From NCBI GenBank assembly GCA_021234155.1, contig JAJEKV010000028.1, positions 14,879,928 through 14,943,927 on the forward strand: a stretch of 64,000 nt of DNA, in the 5' to 3' direction. This DNA is from Isoetes taiwanensis (lineage: Eukaryota; Streptophyta; Lycopodiopsida; Isoetales; Isoetaceae). Of this stretch, positions 1 through 13,309 are shown one piece after another. The notes below the pieces were generated by a model. The model did no database searches. It had not been told where the DNA came from and saw only the letters and a program-made list of their open reading frames with translations. Made by a program: the position numbers and the translations under genes. Numbering within the stretch: the stretch's first letter is position 1; each line of letters begins with the position of its first letter.

Positions 1-2739
1 ATGGAGGGGAGAGCGTGACAGCAGAATCGGAGCCATCTTTCTTATCATCCATTTCATTTATTAAAATGGCCTTCTTCCATCAATAATTGCGTCAGATCTT
101 CGCTGAAACTTTTCCTCGCGAGTCGCGAGACGAGAATCATCATTCACCACCGATTATAACGCCCAATCACGCCGATAAGTTTTATCGACATTACAGCTGA
201 CCAATCATTACGGCATCGAAACAGCTGGTTGAAGATGACATGAAGCCGAATGCGCGTTATTCAACACGATGCAACGACCCACATGATACTGGCATTGAAA
301 GTGAAATTGCCACACCGCATCACGACGCACAACGCACATTGAATATAGCCATAACGCCAGCGTTGCCGTTGAAACAGACGCTGCAGCCTGTCGCGCGGCA
401 CGACAGCTGGCACCATTGGCACGGAACACAATCCTGTGGTCCAGCCTGACCACCGTCGACAGCGCCTCGAGATCCGCCGATCAAACTGATGTCGACTCCA
501 CAAGACGGATTACAACAGTGAGCCGACGGATTCAGCAACCAAGCCGCTCACCGTCTCCATTTCCTGTCACGCACCACAGCCCATCCTGCGTGGTTGAACG
601 TGCCATACGAGGTCGGTCGGCCTGGCACCACGCATATCCATTTACACCCAACAGCCGATCTGATAGCACCAGCATAAAGAGCAATTACAAAAAACACGCA
701 CGTGGTCCGCCCATAAAAACATATCTGAAAGAGGCCGGAGTGCAGCATATCATTCAAATCCCTGGAAGCAGAGCCCCCATTACAAAGTCTCTCAGAACCA
801 TTTCAGCAACCGCCCACCGCCCGCCGCGCAGCAGCGTCAGACCCGCCGGTTGCTCACAGCACCGCGACAGTCTTGAACAAATCAGACGCACGGCGATCTG
901 ACCCGACTGACTTCAGCGTCATCGTCCACCATCACGCCCCTCACCCTGTCCACCATCAAATTATCTCAATCACCTGCCTCTCAGGGTTTGCATCTAGGTT
1001 ATTTCAGCTTGATCAGATGGACATCTGGCCTTTGCTCAGCACCATTGTGTCTCGCATAGCTTATGCTCAGACACTGGTAATAACGAAACAGATCGCGTCG
1101 TCCACCAGACAAAAGCGCCAGTAAACATAATGCTGTTCCGCGGTTATTGCGCAAGATACCACGTTCTTTCGAACGCGCCTTTGTGGTAACGTCACATAGT
1201 CAATTATCAAACAGATCGCTACTTTGAAAGTCAATACCGCATACACACACCCACACGAAGAAATGAGGTCGAGTGCACAGCGCGACACGACGACAAACGG
1301 CCAAAATCTGTAACATGATCTCTGGTCGCGACAGCATTGACCGCCTTTCATACCGTCGCTTGTAATGGCTGACATCGTGCAGCGAGCCCACACGATACCT
1401 TCATTCCCCGCGGGCAGCCTTCGCTGCATCTGCCTCGAAAGCGCCATACCAGTCAGTCCACGCTGAGATCGCGCTGAATCTGGCGCTCAACCATGTTAAC
1501 TCGGCAGCCAGATTTGAGTTCGCCATCATTTCAGCATCATCCCGTCATTTTCACCGCTCATTACACAACAGGATAAACAGTACGTATTAGGTACTGGTGA
1601 TCTTTGTTTTCGGCAGTCATCCACGATGCCGTTAACAGCCGCCCATATCCCCAGCAACCCAGACCGTGCCCGACAGCCCACCGGCAACGCTCACGAGACA
1701 CGGAAAGATCCACACCGGGCCCAGCTTGCTTCCCCATGAAATACCACGTGGTCCACCCGGCCTCTTCCCACTTCTTCCACCCACCTGACACTTCACCTCT
1801 GCCAGAGCACGCTCAGACGCTCATCTGGTCGATACACCACAGCACTGCTCATCCGGCTTCCTTCTGCCTTCACACCCCACCATCCATCATGGTTACCACG
1901 AGCCTTATTTATCGCCGCCCAGCCGGTCGCAGCCACCGGCCTGTCAGCTAGACAGATGACATGTTTGAGGAGGCGATCAGGAGCCATCTCCGTCGGAAAC
2001 CATCGAGGCGTTGAAGAACGATCAGCAGCCCGGGTGCCCGTCACACGGCATCACAAGACCACTTTCGCAGCAGCACTGAAACCGCGACCGAAAACGGATC
2101 TCGCCCGGAAACGCCACCTACTGCTTCGCCCGATGCGGTCTTGCGTGAATCCCTCAGCTTGCGTAATCGCCATCCGTCGGACACCTGACCAACATACCGT
2201 CGCCGCTGGAGCACGCCAGCTTCAGTACGAGTCCACCGGCCAATCATCTCCGCAGCCTTTAATCATCAACCCGCCTGAGCACTCTGATACCGGTCGCGAC
2301 GCATCTCCACAGCTTTGTTGGTCGAGGTTCTCTGTAGCGATTTCTCTCGACACCCATCAGAACCCGAGATCGCCTCGACGTCTGTCCGGCCTTCCTCATC
2401 TCCAGGCGATGCCTGTACCGATAAACACGGTGAGTGAAATTCTTCCTGACCGGCATCTCTCCACGTAGGTCCTGCACTATTCTATTTCTTCCACATCGAT
2501 CCGGAAGAAAAGAGACCAGTATCTTCAGTGCCATTATATCACTATCTCTTTTCTTTTGATCTGATGTTTGAGTTTGTCCTCAGACAGGTCGATTAGCAGC
2601 CCTTTTCTGAAGAACCATTCACGCCTGTTCAAACAAGTCGCAAGACATTTCCCCACCACCATCGAGTCTCAGGCGGTTAGATCAGAGTGAAGCAATCGCG
2701 GAATTCAACATTCCTTCAGTTTGTGAATCAAGGCCAGCG

Positions 2740-3110
2740 TGATTTCATATTAGAAAGCACGCCGATTTGCCACTCTAAAGACAAAGGCTCTCTCGGATAG
2801 GAAGTCGCTTTCTCCCTGAATCACAATGCTGCCTCCCGCCGGGATTTCACATTAGGTCAGTGAGCTGGCCGATTTACGCCCACTCCTGAGGAGAAACTAC
2901 CATCTCAAGGATATCCAAGTCTCCTCAGACTAGCAAATCGCCACAAGTGGGCTTAACTTCCATCTCCACTATGAAATCCGCCGCCTGCGCTGATTATTTG
3001 ACGAGAATCTGGCCAACATCTCCAGAGCCTCACCTTAGAGCAGGCGATTTGCCTCTACGAACAGCGCCCGGCGCCGATTTCAGTCATTTAAAGAAAATGA
3101 GGAAGAATCA
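2740..3110. repeat. Cluster of short degenerate repeats in the left arm
   Basis: Variants of GATTTCATATTAG followed by GC-rich words and CGATTTGCC recur about every 60-100 bp: near 2739, 2763, 2845, 2867, 2930, 2970, 3040 and 3075. The same cluster, reverse-complemented, is at 13310-13680. It may be an internal satellite of the inverted-repeat element. Confidence 0.5.
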
Positions 3111-4510
3111 CCTTGTGGCACAGCCCCCACCAGCGCGCCACGGAGCGTTTCTGCCAGTGCCGCCGAGTCGCTTGACCTGCTTCCACAATCGCCACCATAG
3201 AATCAACGATTCCCCGCGTCGCAGCTTCGATCGGTCTCCGGCCCCATTGACGTCACACCATCACAACGGGAGCAAACCGTCTCGATGAACCACCACCAAC
3301 GACCTCAGCCCCGCATCGCACCACACCCCGCACACCACCGACGCCTGACCATGCCCGCCCACCATCTCCGCGCGCTGCTCACCGCCGACAGTGCTTTGCG
3401 ACCCGCCCGTCCTGACCGACGGTGAAGCCCACATTTTCTCGCCCACACGTCTCCGTCCCGCCGGGCCTGTCATCGCCAGGCCCCGACGCCTGCAGCCGCC
3501 TGAGCCAGCTCTTCCACCCCGCCGGTCTGCAGCACGGCTTGCCGGTCACCGAAACCGCAGGAGTCACGGTCACCGTCTTCGCACCACGGACTGGCCGATG
3601 TCGCCCCACGCAAGCCCCTTGAAGAGCAGAACGCAACGACGATCTTTAGCCTTCCATGGCCCACCGTTCAGCAACGCACTGCAAAATCATCCTCAGACAA
3701 GATGTGACAAGACCGCCTGATCGCCTCCACCCACTGACGAACATGGTTCCGCCCACCGCTTCTGGGCCATCCTCCACAGCCCCACCCCCACATCGACACG
3801 GAGGTTTCACCGAAAGACCTGTGATGTACTTTCCAATTGAGGCCGCAGTTCCATTAGCAACGATCTTCATCGTCCTTTCTGTTTTTCGGTCAAGAGGTTC
3901 GCTGGCAATGTCATCTTTGCATCCCCGCACCAACATCACGGGCTGGTCTTAACGCCAGACATGCCGTCACAAACAAACGCGCTGGCTTACCTGAAACGAA
4001 TAGCAAGAACATTGCCATCAGCCTACGCCAAAACAGCAGTTCCGTCAGGTCGCAGAATGACATGCCAGAAGCGATCATAAAGATAAAGAAATCATCAATG
4101 ATTCATCAAACACACCAGGCGAAAGTTCATCAGGTCGTCGGTGACACAACTAACTATAAAAATGGCCCCAAAGAGCGAATTCATCCGCGATACAGTAGTC
4201 CGGCATGTGATTGCCGTCAATATAACACCACACCAAAGAGTTGACCATCGAGACGTTAACCAAAACATAACTAACCATCGGTCGCTCGCCCAGCATACAG
4301 CTGAACACGCCAACAAAGAAAACATGCACACACTGCCACGCCTGCACACATTTTTGGGACACGTCAGGAGATTACGGCGCCTATCGATATCAACCCGCCA
4401 ACAGAGCAAAAAACTTGAACCCAACAAAGATTGCAAACACCCACCATACCGAGTTGTCGGACCTGCCTGTTCAACAGCCTGCACTGACTCAGCCACCGGC
4501 CGCCCATCAC

Positions 4511-4770
4511 CGGTAAAGACGCCAAGTGTACCACTTTTGAACCTGCAGTATATGATTAGTATTAATCATTTTCATTTTTCTTTTCACAAAATCAATACAA
4601 AACTAAAATAAAACAGTGATGACACTGTTACAGGAAGAAGATATACAACGAGACCACATATAGTTCTGAAACATACCCATAATGATACGCGGTGGCCTGC
4701 CCACCGCCACCTGCGGCCTTAGTCACTGGGTCAATATTTTTGTGACACCCCAACATGTTTAGCCTGATAC
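4511..4770. mobile_element. Degraded miniature inverted-repeat element, left-arm copy
   Basis: This is the counterpart of the element at 11151-11477 in the other arm. Recognisable parts in order are GGTAAAG at the outer end, an AACCTGC block, CAATACAAAACTAA, a GTTCTGAAACATACC block, TTAGTCACT, and an inner end resembling CCAACATGTTTAGCC. The terminal repeats are eroded. Its presence in both arms means the insertion predates the inverted duplication, or that the arms are two reads of one molecule. Confidence 0.55.
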
Positions 4771-6659
4771 CGCGCCGCCGTATATCTTTCCAGACCAGCA
4801 GAATCGCAGGCGCGATACGAGACCGCTCGTCCGCGCGTCATACCCACGTCGACACAACACCACACCTTTCACGATACCGCCTTTATTAACGCGTCACTTG
4901 GTTGTAAATTTAAAATGTTTTTCGCTGTACCGAAGAAAACACCACACCAGCCCATGGCACCACTGCCTGACCGACCACCCACTGCCTCAACGGACCGCTT
5001 CCCACATCGCCAGCGCCCAGCATCAACGACTGTCGAGCACCACCACCGTCAGCTCACATCATGACCAGTTTGTGAATGCTTGATCGATGTCGAAGCGCCG
5101 CCAATCCTGAACATCGATGTTCCGTTGAACAGTGAGCCCACGGTTTCGCCCTCTGTTTTCAACGCCTCGAAACGCGAGAAGAATTGAGCCTTATCAAAGA
5201 GGCCGGGATATGTGAAAGTCGGCCATCTCGAATCCAAGTCTTACAACATGAGTAACTGACTCGAGTCAAGATTTCATTGCAACCCACCCGGAAGATGCTC
5301 ACCCCGCAGACACAGCCTGGCGCGGCCATTTACACGGTCAGCGAACGCCCCAGCGCACATGAGATGCTGGCAAAAAAATGAACAGCATCGATGATCGCCG
5401 CGATGTCAGGAATTGAATTTCTTTGATGCCTTGCCCCATCAACCCCACACGAAATTGCGCAGCCCCCGCCGTTCACTGTCGTGAGGCACCGCGACCACTG
5501 CCTCGACACGCATACAAAACACAGAACAGCCGCGACATGTATAAGTCGCACCGCGCCTGTGCCAGCCTGCATTATATGGGAGGTAATATTTTTCTCGCGG
5601 AATGCGCGCGCCGAAGTTCTTTCAGTCCAGCGTGTCGCATATCTTCACAGGGTCAACATATAGGCTCGTTATCGGCCACATCGTTCCGCCCCACTGAGCC
5701 ACCGAGCAGCGCCCGCGGTCGAAGTTCCAACCGCAACCGCCGATCTCGACATTTCCCACCAACCTCACGCTTGCTCGCTGGCACGAGTTTCACACGAGTA
5801 TCGCGAAACTGGCGATGCGCATGAAGACTTGCTGGCCTCGACATCGCCGCGCGAGTTGTCTGGTCTCTTCGGTGAACAGCTTTGAACAACATACCATAGT
5901 AGCCTGTAGGCCCCAAGATGCCCGCCCAGGAAGATATTAGATAGCCATGTACGCACTAGAACGAGAAATTAATCATTCAGAATGATATCTCCCCGCAAAC
6001 ACTCCCAACATACAAAATTCAAACGCGCCGTGCGCCGCTATCATAGTGTTTTTCACATCTACTTCATATGCTACCGGGCGATTTGTATAAAAGTGTTGTG
6101 AAAATAGAAAGGTTAAACTAGAAACGTCGTCAAGGCCATTTGATTAATTCCAGTGAATGAACAACCAGAATGCCAAGCCGACCGCCCATCTGATATCTAC
6201 AGAACATGCCAAAAACACATCTGACCAGGCAGAGAGCAAGAGGACCGCATCGCGCAACGCATCACATCAACGAACAGTCACAAACATGAGCCTGTGACAC
6301 AACCACACAGCAGCCACAATCCTGAGACAGAGCAGAGTTGCACACACATCATCTCTGTTCACCATCATTTAGTCTCACGTCTTGTCTGAGCGCAGAGCAT
6401 TACTGCAAAAACGTTGAAGATCACAGCACACACCACACAGAACGCTCTGAGGCTAACAGATCACTGCATGACAGCTAAGAAGATAGACGCACCCAAAGCC
6501 CGCCTCAAGAAGCACCCCCTGATCAACCCCAAGCCCATAATGTACATAAAAGAAATGCATAAAAGTATATACCAAGAATCCTCTCAAACACTAGAATAAA
6601 AATATGAATAAGATACAATGTGACTTTTAAGTAAAAACATGAAATACTAACCTATTTGT

Positions 6660-7080
6660 GTTCAATTCGATTTGAGCCTTGCCTTTGAGCCGAAAACCAA
6701 AAATCGAAAACAAAAGTTGATTTGAGCCGAGAAGAAGCTAATAGCAGTATGATTTGAGCCAATAGAAGCCGAGGAAGAAGCACAGCGTATAATTTGAAAC
6801 CTAGCCGAGAACCTTTAAGCTAAACCAAAAGCCTTCAATTTTCATATTCAAGCCACAAAGCCAGAGATTGTAGAGAGCCGAAACCTTTGAGCCGAAAGCT
6901 TCAGAGAACCTTGAGCCGAAAACCTTTTGAGCCTAAAAACCTTTGAGCCGAAAACCAAAAGGTAAGACTTGTAGCCGGTGTCACAGATTGTAGAGACGAA
7001 AAGCTCGAAAAGCGTTAATTACCTGTGTTGCAGTTTACGAGATTGTAGAGATGGGTTTTGAGATTGTAGAGAACAAAAGC
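6660..7080. repeat. Degenerate short repeats, TTTGAGCCGAAAACC and AGATTGTAGAGA types
   Basis: Words of the type TTGAGCCGA(AAACC) recur about ten times between 6672 and 6955. AGATTGTAGAG recurs at about 6865, 6982, 7031 and 7061. Complementary words (CTACAATCTC, GGCTTTTCG, AAAGGTTTT) fill 8280-8560 of the right arm. The tract is low-complexity and non-coding. Confidence 0.6.
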
Positions 7081-7182
7081 TTATAGTTTCAGCAGAGCAG
7101 TCAAAAGCTAAAGAAGTCAAAGGTAGAGCAGAGACAGTCGAAGCTCTCTCAAAGCTAATTGCCAGCCTCGAAAAGCACACCG

Positions 7183-7845
7183 TGAAGAAGAGAAGATCGA
7201 AAGCGCAAATAAAGAGAGACAAAAAAAAGTTGGAAAGGGATTGTAAATCGGAAATAGTAACCGCTTTTGGGGAATTGTACTGCTTACAATAACTCGCCGC
7301 TAAAATTTATTACAAGGGTCATAAGTTATAAGTAATGTTAATAGTTTTAAGGTTATGTTAATAGTTAAGGTTAATAGTTTGGTGGTTTATGTTAAGGCTA
7401 ATAATTACACACATTTTAAGTTAATAGATAAGGTTATAAGTTTGAAAGTTTGCGAATTAGAATTTAGAAGTTTTAAGTTTTAGAAGTTTTAAGGTTATAT
7501 TTATTTAAGGTTAGAGTTAGTTGAAGATTATCAGAAGAAGAGAAGATCGAAAAGCTAAATAAAAGAGAGACAAAAAATTGGAAAGTGACTGTAAACCGGA
7601 AATAGTAACTCATGGTGGGTTCGTATCAGCGCCTATAATAATCGCCAAAAATTTATTATATAAGGGTTATAAGTTATAAGAAGGTTAATAGTTTTAAGGT
7701 TATAAGCTAATAGTTAAGGGCTAATAGTTTAAGGTTTATGTTGCCACAATTAAGGTTAATACTGTTAATAGACATTATAAGTTTAAGCTTTCTATGAATT
7801 AGAATTAGAAGTTTAAGTTTTAGAAGTTTTGTTGTTATATTTATT
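7183..7845. repeat. Tandem duplication of a unit of about 340 bp beside the axis
   Basis: The block at 7183-7500 starts at GAAGAAGAGAAGATCGAAA, runs through GGAAATAGTAA and ends in the TTAAGGTTA-rich tract. It is repeated, diverged, at 7525-7840. The right arm has only one counterpart, around 8050-8265, which resembles the first unit more closely. The second unit therefore looks like an insertion or duplication on the left of the axis. Confidence 0.65.
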
Positions 7846-7960
7846 TAAGGTTGGGGAAGTTTTAACCTTAAGTTTACAACTTTTAAGGTTAGAAGTTTCA
7901 TAATAAACTTAACTTTGGGGTGTTGTAAAACTTAAGGTTAAACTTCTAAACCTTAAATAA
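7500..7960. repeat. Axis of the giant inverted repeat
   Basis: AT-rich sequence made of degenerate TTAAGGTTA / TTAATAGTTT words on the left and their complements on the right. The 17-base stretch at 7864-7880 pairs with 7922-7939, giving a local centre near 7901. Landmarks further out, such as 6639-6664 with 8781-8807, give a centre near 7723 because the left side carries an extra copy of a roughly 340-bp unit. No gene is visible. Confidence 0.75.
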
Positions 7961-10689
7961 ATATAACCTTAAAACTTCTAAAACTTAAAACTTAAATTTA
8001 ATTCATAAACTTTAAACTTATAACCTTGTATTCATTAACTTAAAAAATACAACCTTTAATTATTAACCTTAACTTATAAACCTTAAAAAACTATTAACCT
8101 TAACTAATAACTTATAACCTTAAAACTATTAACCTTCTATAACTTATGACCCTTGTAATAAATTTTCATAGCTATTATGGCGCAGATTTAATTTTTAAAG
8201 CAACATTATTTCCGGGCCATAACCTTTCCAACTTTTTTGCCTCGAATCGCGCTTTCGATCTCTTCTTTCCGTGTGCTGAATCGGTGCGCTCGAGCTTCTC
8301 GCTATCTCGCTCGCTGAGCTTTTTGGCTTTTCGCTATCCGCCGAAGCTTCCGCTGCCTCTACAATCTCCTACCGGGTTTCTACAATCTCGGCTCGGCTTC
8401 GGTTGGTGCGCTCGGCTTTTCGCCTTCTACAATCTCCGTGGGCTTTCTATTTCTACAATCTTCTCTCTCGCTTTTGGTTTTTCAGCTCAAAGGTTTTTCT
8501 TTACTAAAGGTTTTCTTTATCAAAGGTTTTACAAAGCTTTACCAAAGGTTTCGCTCTCATAACTTCTCCGCTTTTTGGCTTCGGCTTGGAATAACAAAAC
8601 TAGTTGGGCTTTTTAGTTTTGGCTTAAAGGTTCTCGGGTTTCTGCTTCCAAATTATCTCGCTATTGCTTCTTCTCGCCTTCTATTGGCTCAAATCATCCG
8701 CTATTGGCTTCTTCTCTACCAAATCAACTTTTGTTTTCGATTTTTAGTTTTACCAAAGGCAAAGGCCCAAATCTCGCAATGTAACACAAATAGGTTAGTA
8801 TTTCATGTTTTACTTAAAGTCCGTTATCTTTATTCTTATTTTTATTCTAGTATTTGAAACCTTGCTATATCCGCTTATCCGTTTCTTTATCCTGTTATAT
8901 GAGCTTGTGGTTAATCAAGGGGAGGTTTAATCGGGCTAGGACTTTTAGATGCATCATTCTATAACGCCTAGCACCTTACATAGATCTATTGTTTATAAAC
9001 ATGTTCTATTGCTTATATGATCTTGCTCTATGATCTGCCTATATATGATCTCGCTCTATGATCTATCTGCCTAAGGATCTTGCTTATATGATTTTTCCAG
9101 ACCGCTTCTTATTCTATCTCGGGTCAAATAATGAACTAAAACAATGAACTAAATAATGAGCAAACAAGGAGTATTATTATTATATATCCGTCGTATCTCG
9201 CCTATCTCGCCTATAAGTTCTTATTCTGCTTCTATCTCATTTTTAGATTTGGCTCTATCTATTCCTCTCGGTCATATTCTATTTTACCGGCTCTTATTTT
9301 ATTCTAACGCTTTCATATTCATTGGTTTCATATTCTCAGACTCGCAATCCATTCGCTTCCTCTCGCTTCCGCTCGTAAGTAGATATGTTTTTTATGCATA
9401 TTTTTTTCTATAGAATGATATGTTAGAATATAAATCGCTGGCGATTTCTAGTTTGGCTTTCTATTTCACTATTAGGTTAAAATCGCGCCAGCGCGTTTAG
9501 TTTGGCCTTCTATATTTCACATCATGAGTACAAATCACGCCAGCGCATAAGGAAGTAGATCCGTGAAAAACACTATAGTAAATCACATTTTGAATTTTGT
9601 ATTTAGAATCATTTTCGGGGAGAGGAACATCATTTTCAATTAGTTAATTTCTCGCTCTAGTGCATTACACATGGCTGCTCGTAGTTCAAATATACTCGAC
9701 GACCACATCAACGCCTGGACTCGTGATAAGATACTATTTAATTGTGTCACTTCAAAACATTCATGTAGAGTTGACAAGCCATATGACATTCCCATCAAAG
9801 CTATGGGAATGCTACCATCGTGATCATCGATATATAAGTGGCTCCTCATGCTCTTAGTAAGGCTCATGCCAACGAATAAATATGAGGATTTGATTAGGAG
9901 TATCAAGGGATCGACGGACACTCGATTTGAGACCTCGATATTCGCAGGGAATGGAGGATGATGTCAGCACGTGAGTGGCATGGTGTGGGACTGGATTCGT
10001 ATGTAGCCGAGAAGTGCCTATGTGACATTTTTGTAGAGATATATACACCGCTATGTTAGTTTTAGAAAGAACTCACATCATGATTAAGGTATGAAAAAAT
10101 GTACATATTTTTTTTGAATATAACATAAACTCACCGGCGCAATTTTTGCAAATTATACTTTATGTCACGCTTATTTTATTATGTTTTTATATGCAATAAG
10201 TCGAACATTGAATCCTTTGATGCCTCCACCAAGAGGACTCAACCCCTGCAAACCATACAATTTCATTAATGTGTAGTTTCAAGGGGTTGATAAGACTAAA
10301 ACATCAAAGATCTAAAATTCACAACATCACGCAGATGTTATGATATCTATTTTTTTTTACTATCCTCATATACATACCCTTTTTCAGACGCTCTTTATTA
10401 TAAAGCAAATGTGCCCATCGCCACCAATCAGATTACCACCGGATGTCTTCGAAGAGCCCCATCTCTCATAATTATAATGGAAATCTACAGAATCAAGCTT
10501 CCCAAGTGGAACACTATGACATAGAACTTGGATTCGATCTTCGACTTTACATAATCCTACTCTACGGCTCAAGTTTGTTTCTGTTAAAGATAAGTATTCT
10601 TCCTATTAACGAAAAAAGAACCGTAATGCTAGAATTGGCATTGGGGAAAAATAGGAGGACTTAAGGTGTGCATATTCGAATGGAATCAC

Positions 10690-10872
10690 ACTCACCTTAG
10701 TTCAACGTATACTCGATTGATCTTGGGATTGAAGGCGGCTCGACGTATCCCAAGCTGCCTAGACTTCCGGCCTTCCACGATCTTAAGGCCCGACAGTAGG
10801 TGGTGCCTCGATAGTCGATTGATCTTGGCGCCTACCGATAGTAGGAACACGATTGAGGCCCGATAGTAGGTG
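10690..10872. repeat. Short direct repeats in the right arm
   Basis: TCGATTGATCTTGG occurs twice (about 10713 and 10816), and GGCCCGAYAGTAGGTGG occurs at about 10786 and 10857. The left arm keeps a degraded reverse-complement version near 5000-5060. No gene is visible. Confidence 0.45.
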
Positions 10873-11150
10873 GCCCATTAGGTAGATTGCCACATATGCT
10901 TCTTGAAAATAATAATTATTTGTTTTCTTGAAATTGCACCGAAAAAGAAAACACATTTTAAATTTGTAAATGAGTGGACGGTTAATTAAGGCGGTATAAA
11001 ATTGAAAAGGACGCGAATTTGAATTTACGGTTGTTAACCGACTACCTAGATTATGAACGCATACATATAAGTTTAAACCAAACCCTCAGCCCCATATTAT
11101 CCGCACTTGCGCCTATGGCGCCTAGAGGATCCGAGAGCTACGAGGCGCAG

Positions 11151-11477
11151 GGTAAAAGCATGTTAGGTGTCCCTAAAAGTATTATTTAGTGACTAAAAAG
11201 GTACTCTAAAAAGGTGCTGTGAATGGGCATCGGGCACTGTGATAATATCTCAATATAAGGTATGTTTTAGAACTTTATATATATATATATATATTGGTCT
11301 CCGATAGCATTATCTTTTACCTTAATCCTTTGAATATTACTCATGTCCTTGACTTCATTTTTGATTTTGTATTAGTTTTAGCGAAAGAAAAATGAGAAAG
11401 TACCTAGCCTGTATAAGTACTAGTGTATGTAATTTCTTTGGCAGGTTCCAAAGTGTACACCCTAACATGCTTTTACC
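11151..11477. mobile_element. Miniature inverted-repeat transposable element (MITE 1)
   Basis: A 327-bp element bounded by inverted repeats: GGTAAAAGCATGTTAGG at the left and, at the right, the reverse complement of GGTAAAAGCATGTTAGGG. It has no coding capacity and an AT-rich interior with a (TA)n run at about 11278-11297. A relative with related ends is at 16387-16653. No convincing target-site duplication could be read. The terminal sequence does not let me assign a superfamily. Confidence 0.7.
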
Positions 11478-13309
11478 TGTGTAGAGGTGGGCTTACGTGC
11501 CAAAGCACAAACTAAAGTCCTGAGCCACGAACAACCGTGAAAGCACAACCAAAGAAGTTTCGTATGAACTGCTGTTTTTGTTCAGAATTTATTTTGTGTC
11601 CCTCTTTGTTAGGTTTTAGGATTTTTTCTATTAATAGAAAGGGTTATCCTGATAAGAAGCAGACATGTCCCTCTATTATGTCCCAAAAATGTATGCAAAT
11701 AAATGCTTAATGTGTGAGCAGAGCTTTTTTATCGTCATACCGCTTTCAAGCTTGTATATCTGAATAACAAGATTCAGAATTAGTTGTGTTTTTTGAGAAG
11801 TTAGTTGTAACCTCCGATGTAAGATTCAACTCTTCAAGTTGTGGTGTTTATAGTTATTTGTGTCCCTGGCTGTGACTATATTAGTTTCTATATCTTTGAG
11901 ATGAAGATTCAACTCTTTGTTGTGTTTTTTATAGTTAGTTGTGTCCTGAAGCATTTTGATTCTAAAAATGCCCGCAAGTAGCTTTAATTAGTCATTACAT
12001 TAGTTTTCTTTTATCTTTATGATCACTTCTAAGGCCAAGTGCATTTAAAATTTTGATCGGGGACAAAACGCTACCGGGCGCATGGGCCCAATTAAGTAAA
12101 TGAACTTGCTCAGACTATTTAAATCGGCGCTGCGCTGTTTTGTTGTGGCTATGTTTTAACTTAGCATATATTCTAGCATTAAAAGATTAACCCATGTGGC
12201 CGTAATTTACAGGATCACAAAAAGACAATCAAAAGGGAGAACCAAGCACAAATGGTGACCTCTTCAGCCCGTAAAAAGGACATGAAGATGTTAATTATTG
12301 CTGCACCGCAAAGATGTATTGATCGCTAGAAGATACATCCGAATAATAAAGGCTCGTAGAACCTCCATGTCCGTATCTGAGAGAGGGCCTCTAATGGTAT
12401 GTGGAGATCTTCAAACCGTGGGAAGACGTGACCTCATATTCAGCGTTCCAGAGTAAGAGAGACCGATCAAATGAAGAAGGTGGGAATTTATCACATGTAA
12501 GTATGTGATGATTTTTCCGCTCAAGAAGGCTGAAGCGGGCCAAAAAATGAAGAGCCTAAAGAAGATCAATCATGCAGCTTCTAGCTCTTTTAAAGAGGAC
12601 CGTGATTAAGACTGTAATTTACATGGGCTAATTCTCTTAAATTTACTGAAAGTTGGTGAGCCATTGACTCAAACTAATATGCGAGGGCTTACACCGCTCA
12701 ATTTAGCCACAAGCACCAGGCCCCTCGCTGGGTCTACCACAAAGGAAGGATAAGGAAGAAGCTAGCTCTAAAGGCGAAAACTACAAGTGACATCGTGCCT
12801 TACAAGTGATGATGACAGCCAGCAGCTTGAGGCAATGAGTAAATCAAAATATGCCGCATTAAGTATCCACTGGCCCCGAATCCTCTCACCCATCCACCGA
12901 TAGGTTTTCAACCACTCAAAGCTATTTATATCACAGAAGGTATGACAAGCAAAGACTCCTTGGAGATAGTGAATGCGATGATCGAAAATCCGTGGTGGTG
13001 CTAATGTACGTGTGATGTGAAGCACGTGACGATACCGCAACAAAGAAGGTAACTTGGGAGCAAGCCGGAGTGACCCCATCGAACCCGTGACATACATTTA
13101 ATGATAATAGATGGCCAAAGATTCAATAGAGGCCTCCGTGGTTCGACCAAGAAGGCACAAAGATACCGGGAATCGGGTTGTTCTATAAGCCGACTGCCGT
13201 AAACCGCCGGCTCCCCGAAACAACAACACCGCCGAAGCATCCAAATAAGCGACCGAATGACATGGGAAAACTTTCTTATACAAAGCGTAATTCTCTTCCT
13301 CATTTTTCT

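Larger units (their letters stand above)
1..7500. repeat. Left arm of a giant imperfect inverted repeat
   Basis: Read left to right, this stretch is the degenerate reverse complement of about 17645 down to 7960. Pairs of landmarks seen by eye, in order: 40-110 with 17565-17625; 250-340 with 17240-17330; 480-520 with 16990-17040; 755-800 with 16255-16315; 910-960 with 16085-16135; 975-1040 with 15975-16045; 1585-1660 with 15180-15260; 2278-2400 with 14075-14220; 2480-2580 with 13870-13980; 2898-2941 with 13465-13505; 4142-4165 with 11925-11950; 6011-6056 with 9563-9605; 6570-6720 with 8720-8880. Similarity is highest near the axis. The arm is C- and A-rich with few T, unlike its partner. Reading frames here do not correspond to frames in the other arm and match no family I know. 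The arm probably begins outside the window. Confidence 0.9.

Noticed and set aside
416-901. 161-codon frame in the left arm of the inverted repeat
   Set aside because: Low-complexity Arg/Ser/Pro product; the matching stretch of the other arm does not keep the frame and no family is recognised.
1956-2468. 170-codon frame in the left arm
   Set aside because: The stop-poor frame is explained by T-poor composition; the partner arm at 14000-14600 is full of stops in the same sense.
7300-8150. TTAAGGTTA words taken for telomeric repeats
   Set aside because: They are irregular and differ from plant TTTAGGG-type telomeres; they fit the palindrome axis better.
12768-13303. Minus-strand frames of about 100 codons in the right arm, considered as a transposase or plant mobile domain
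   Set aside because: No characteristic motif could be aligned, and the left arm does not conserve the frame.
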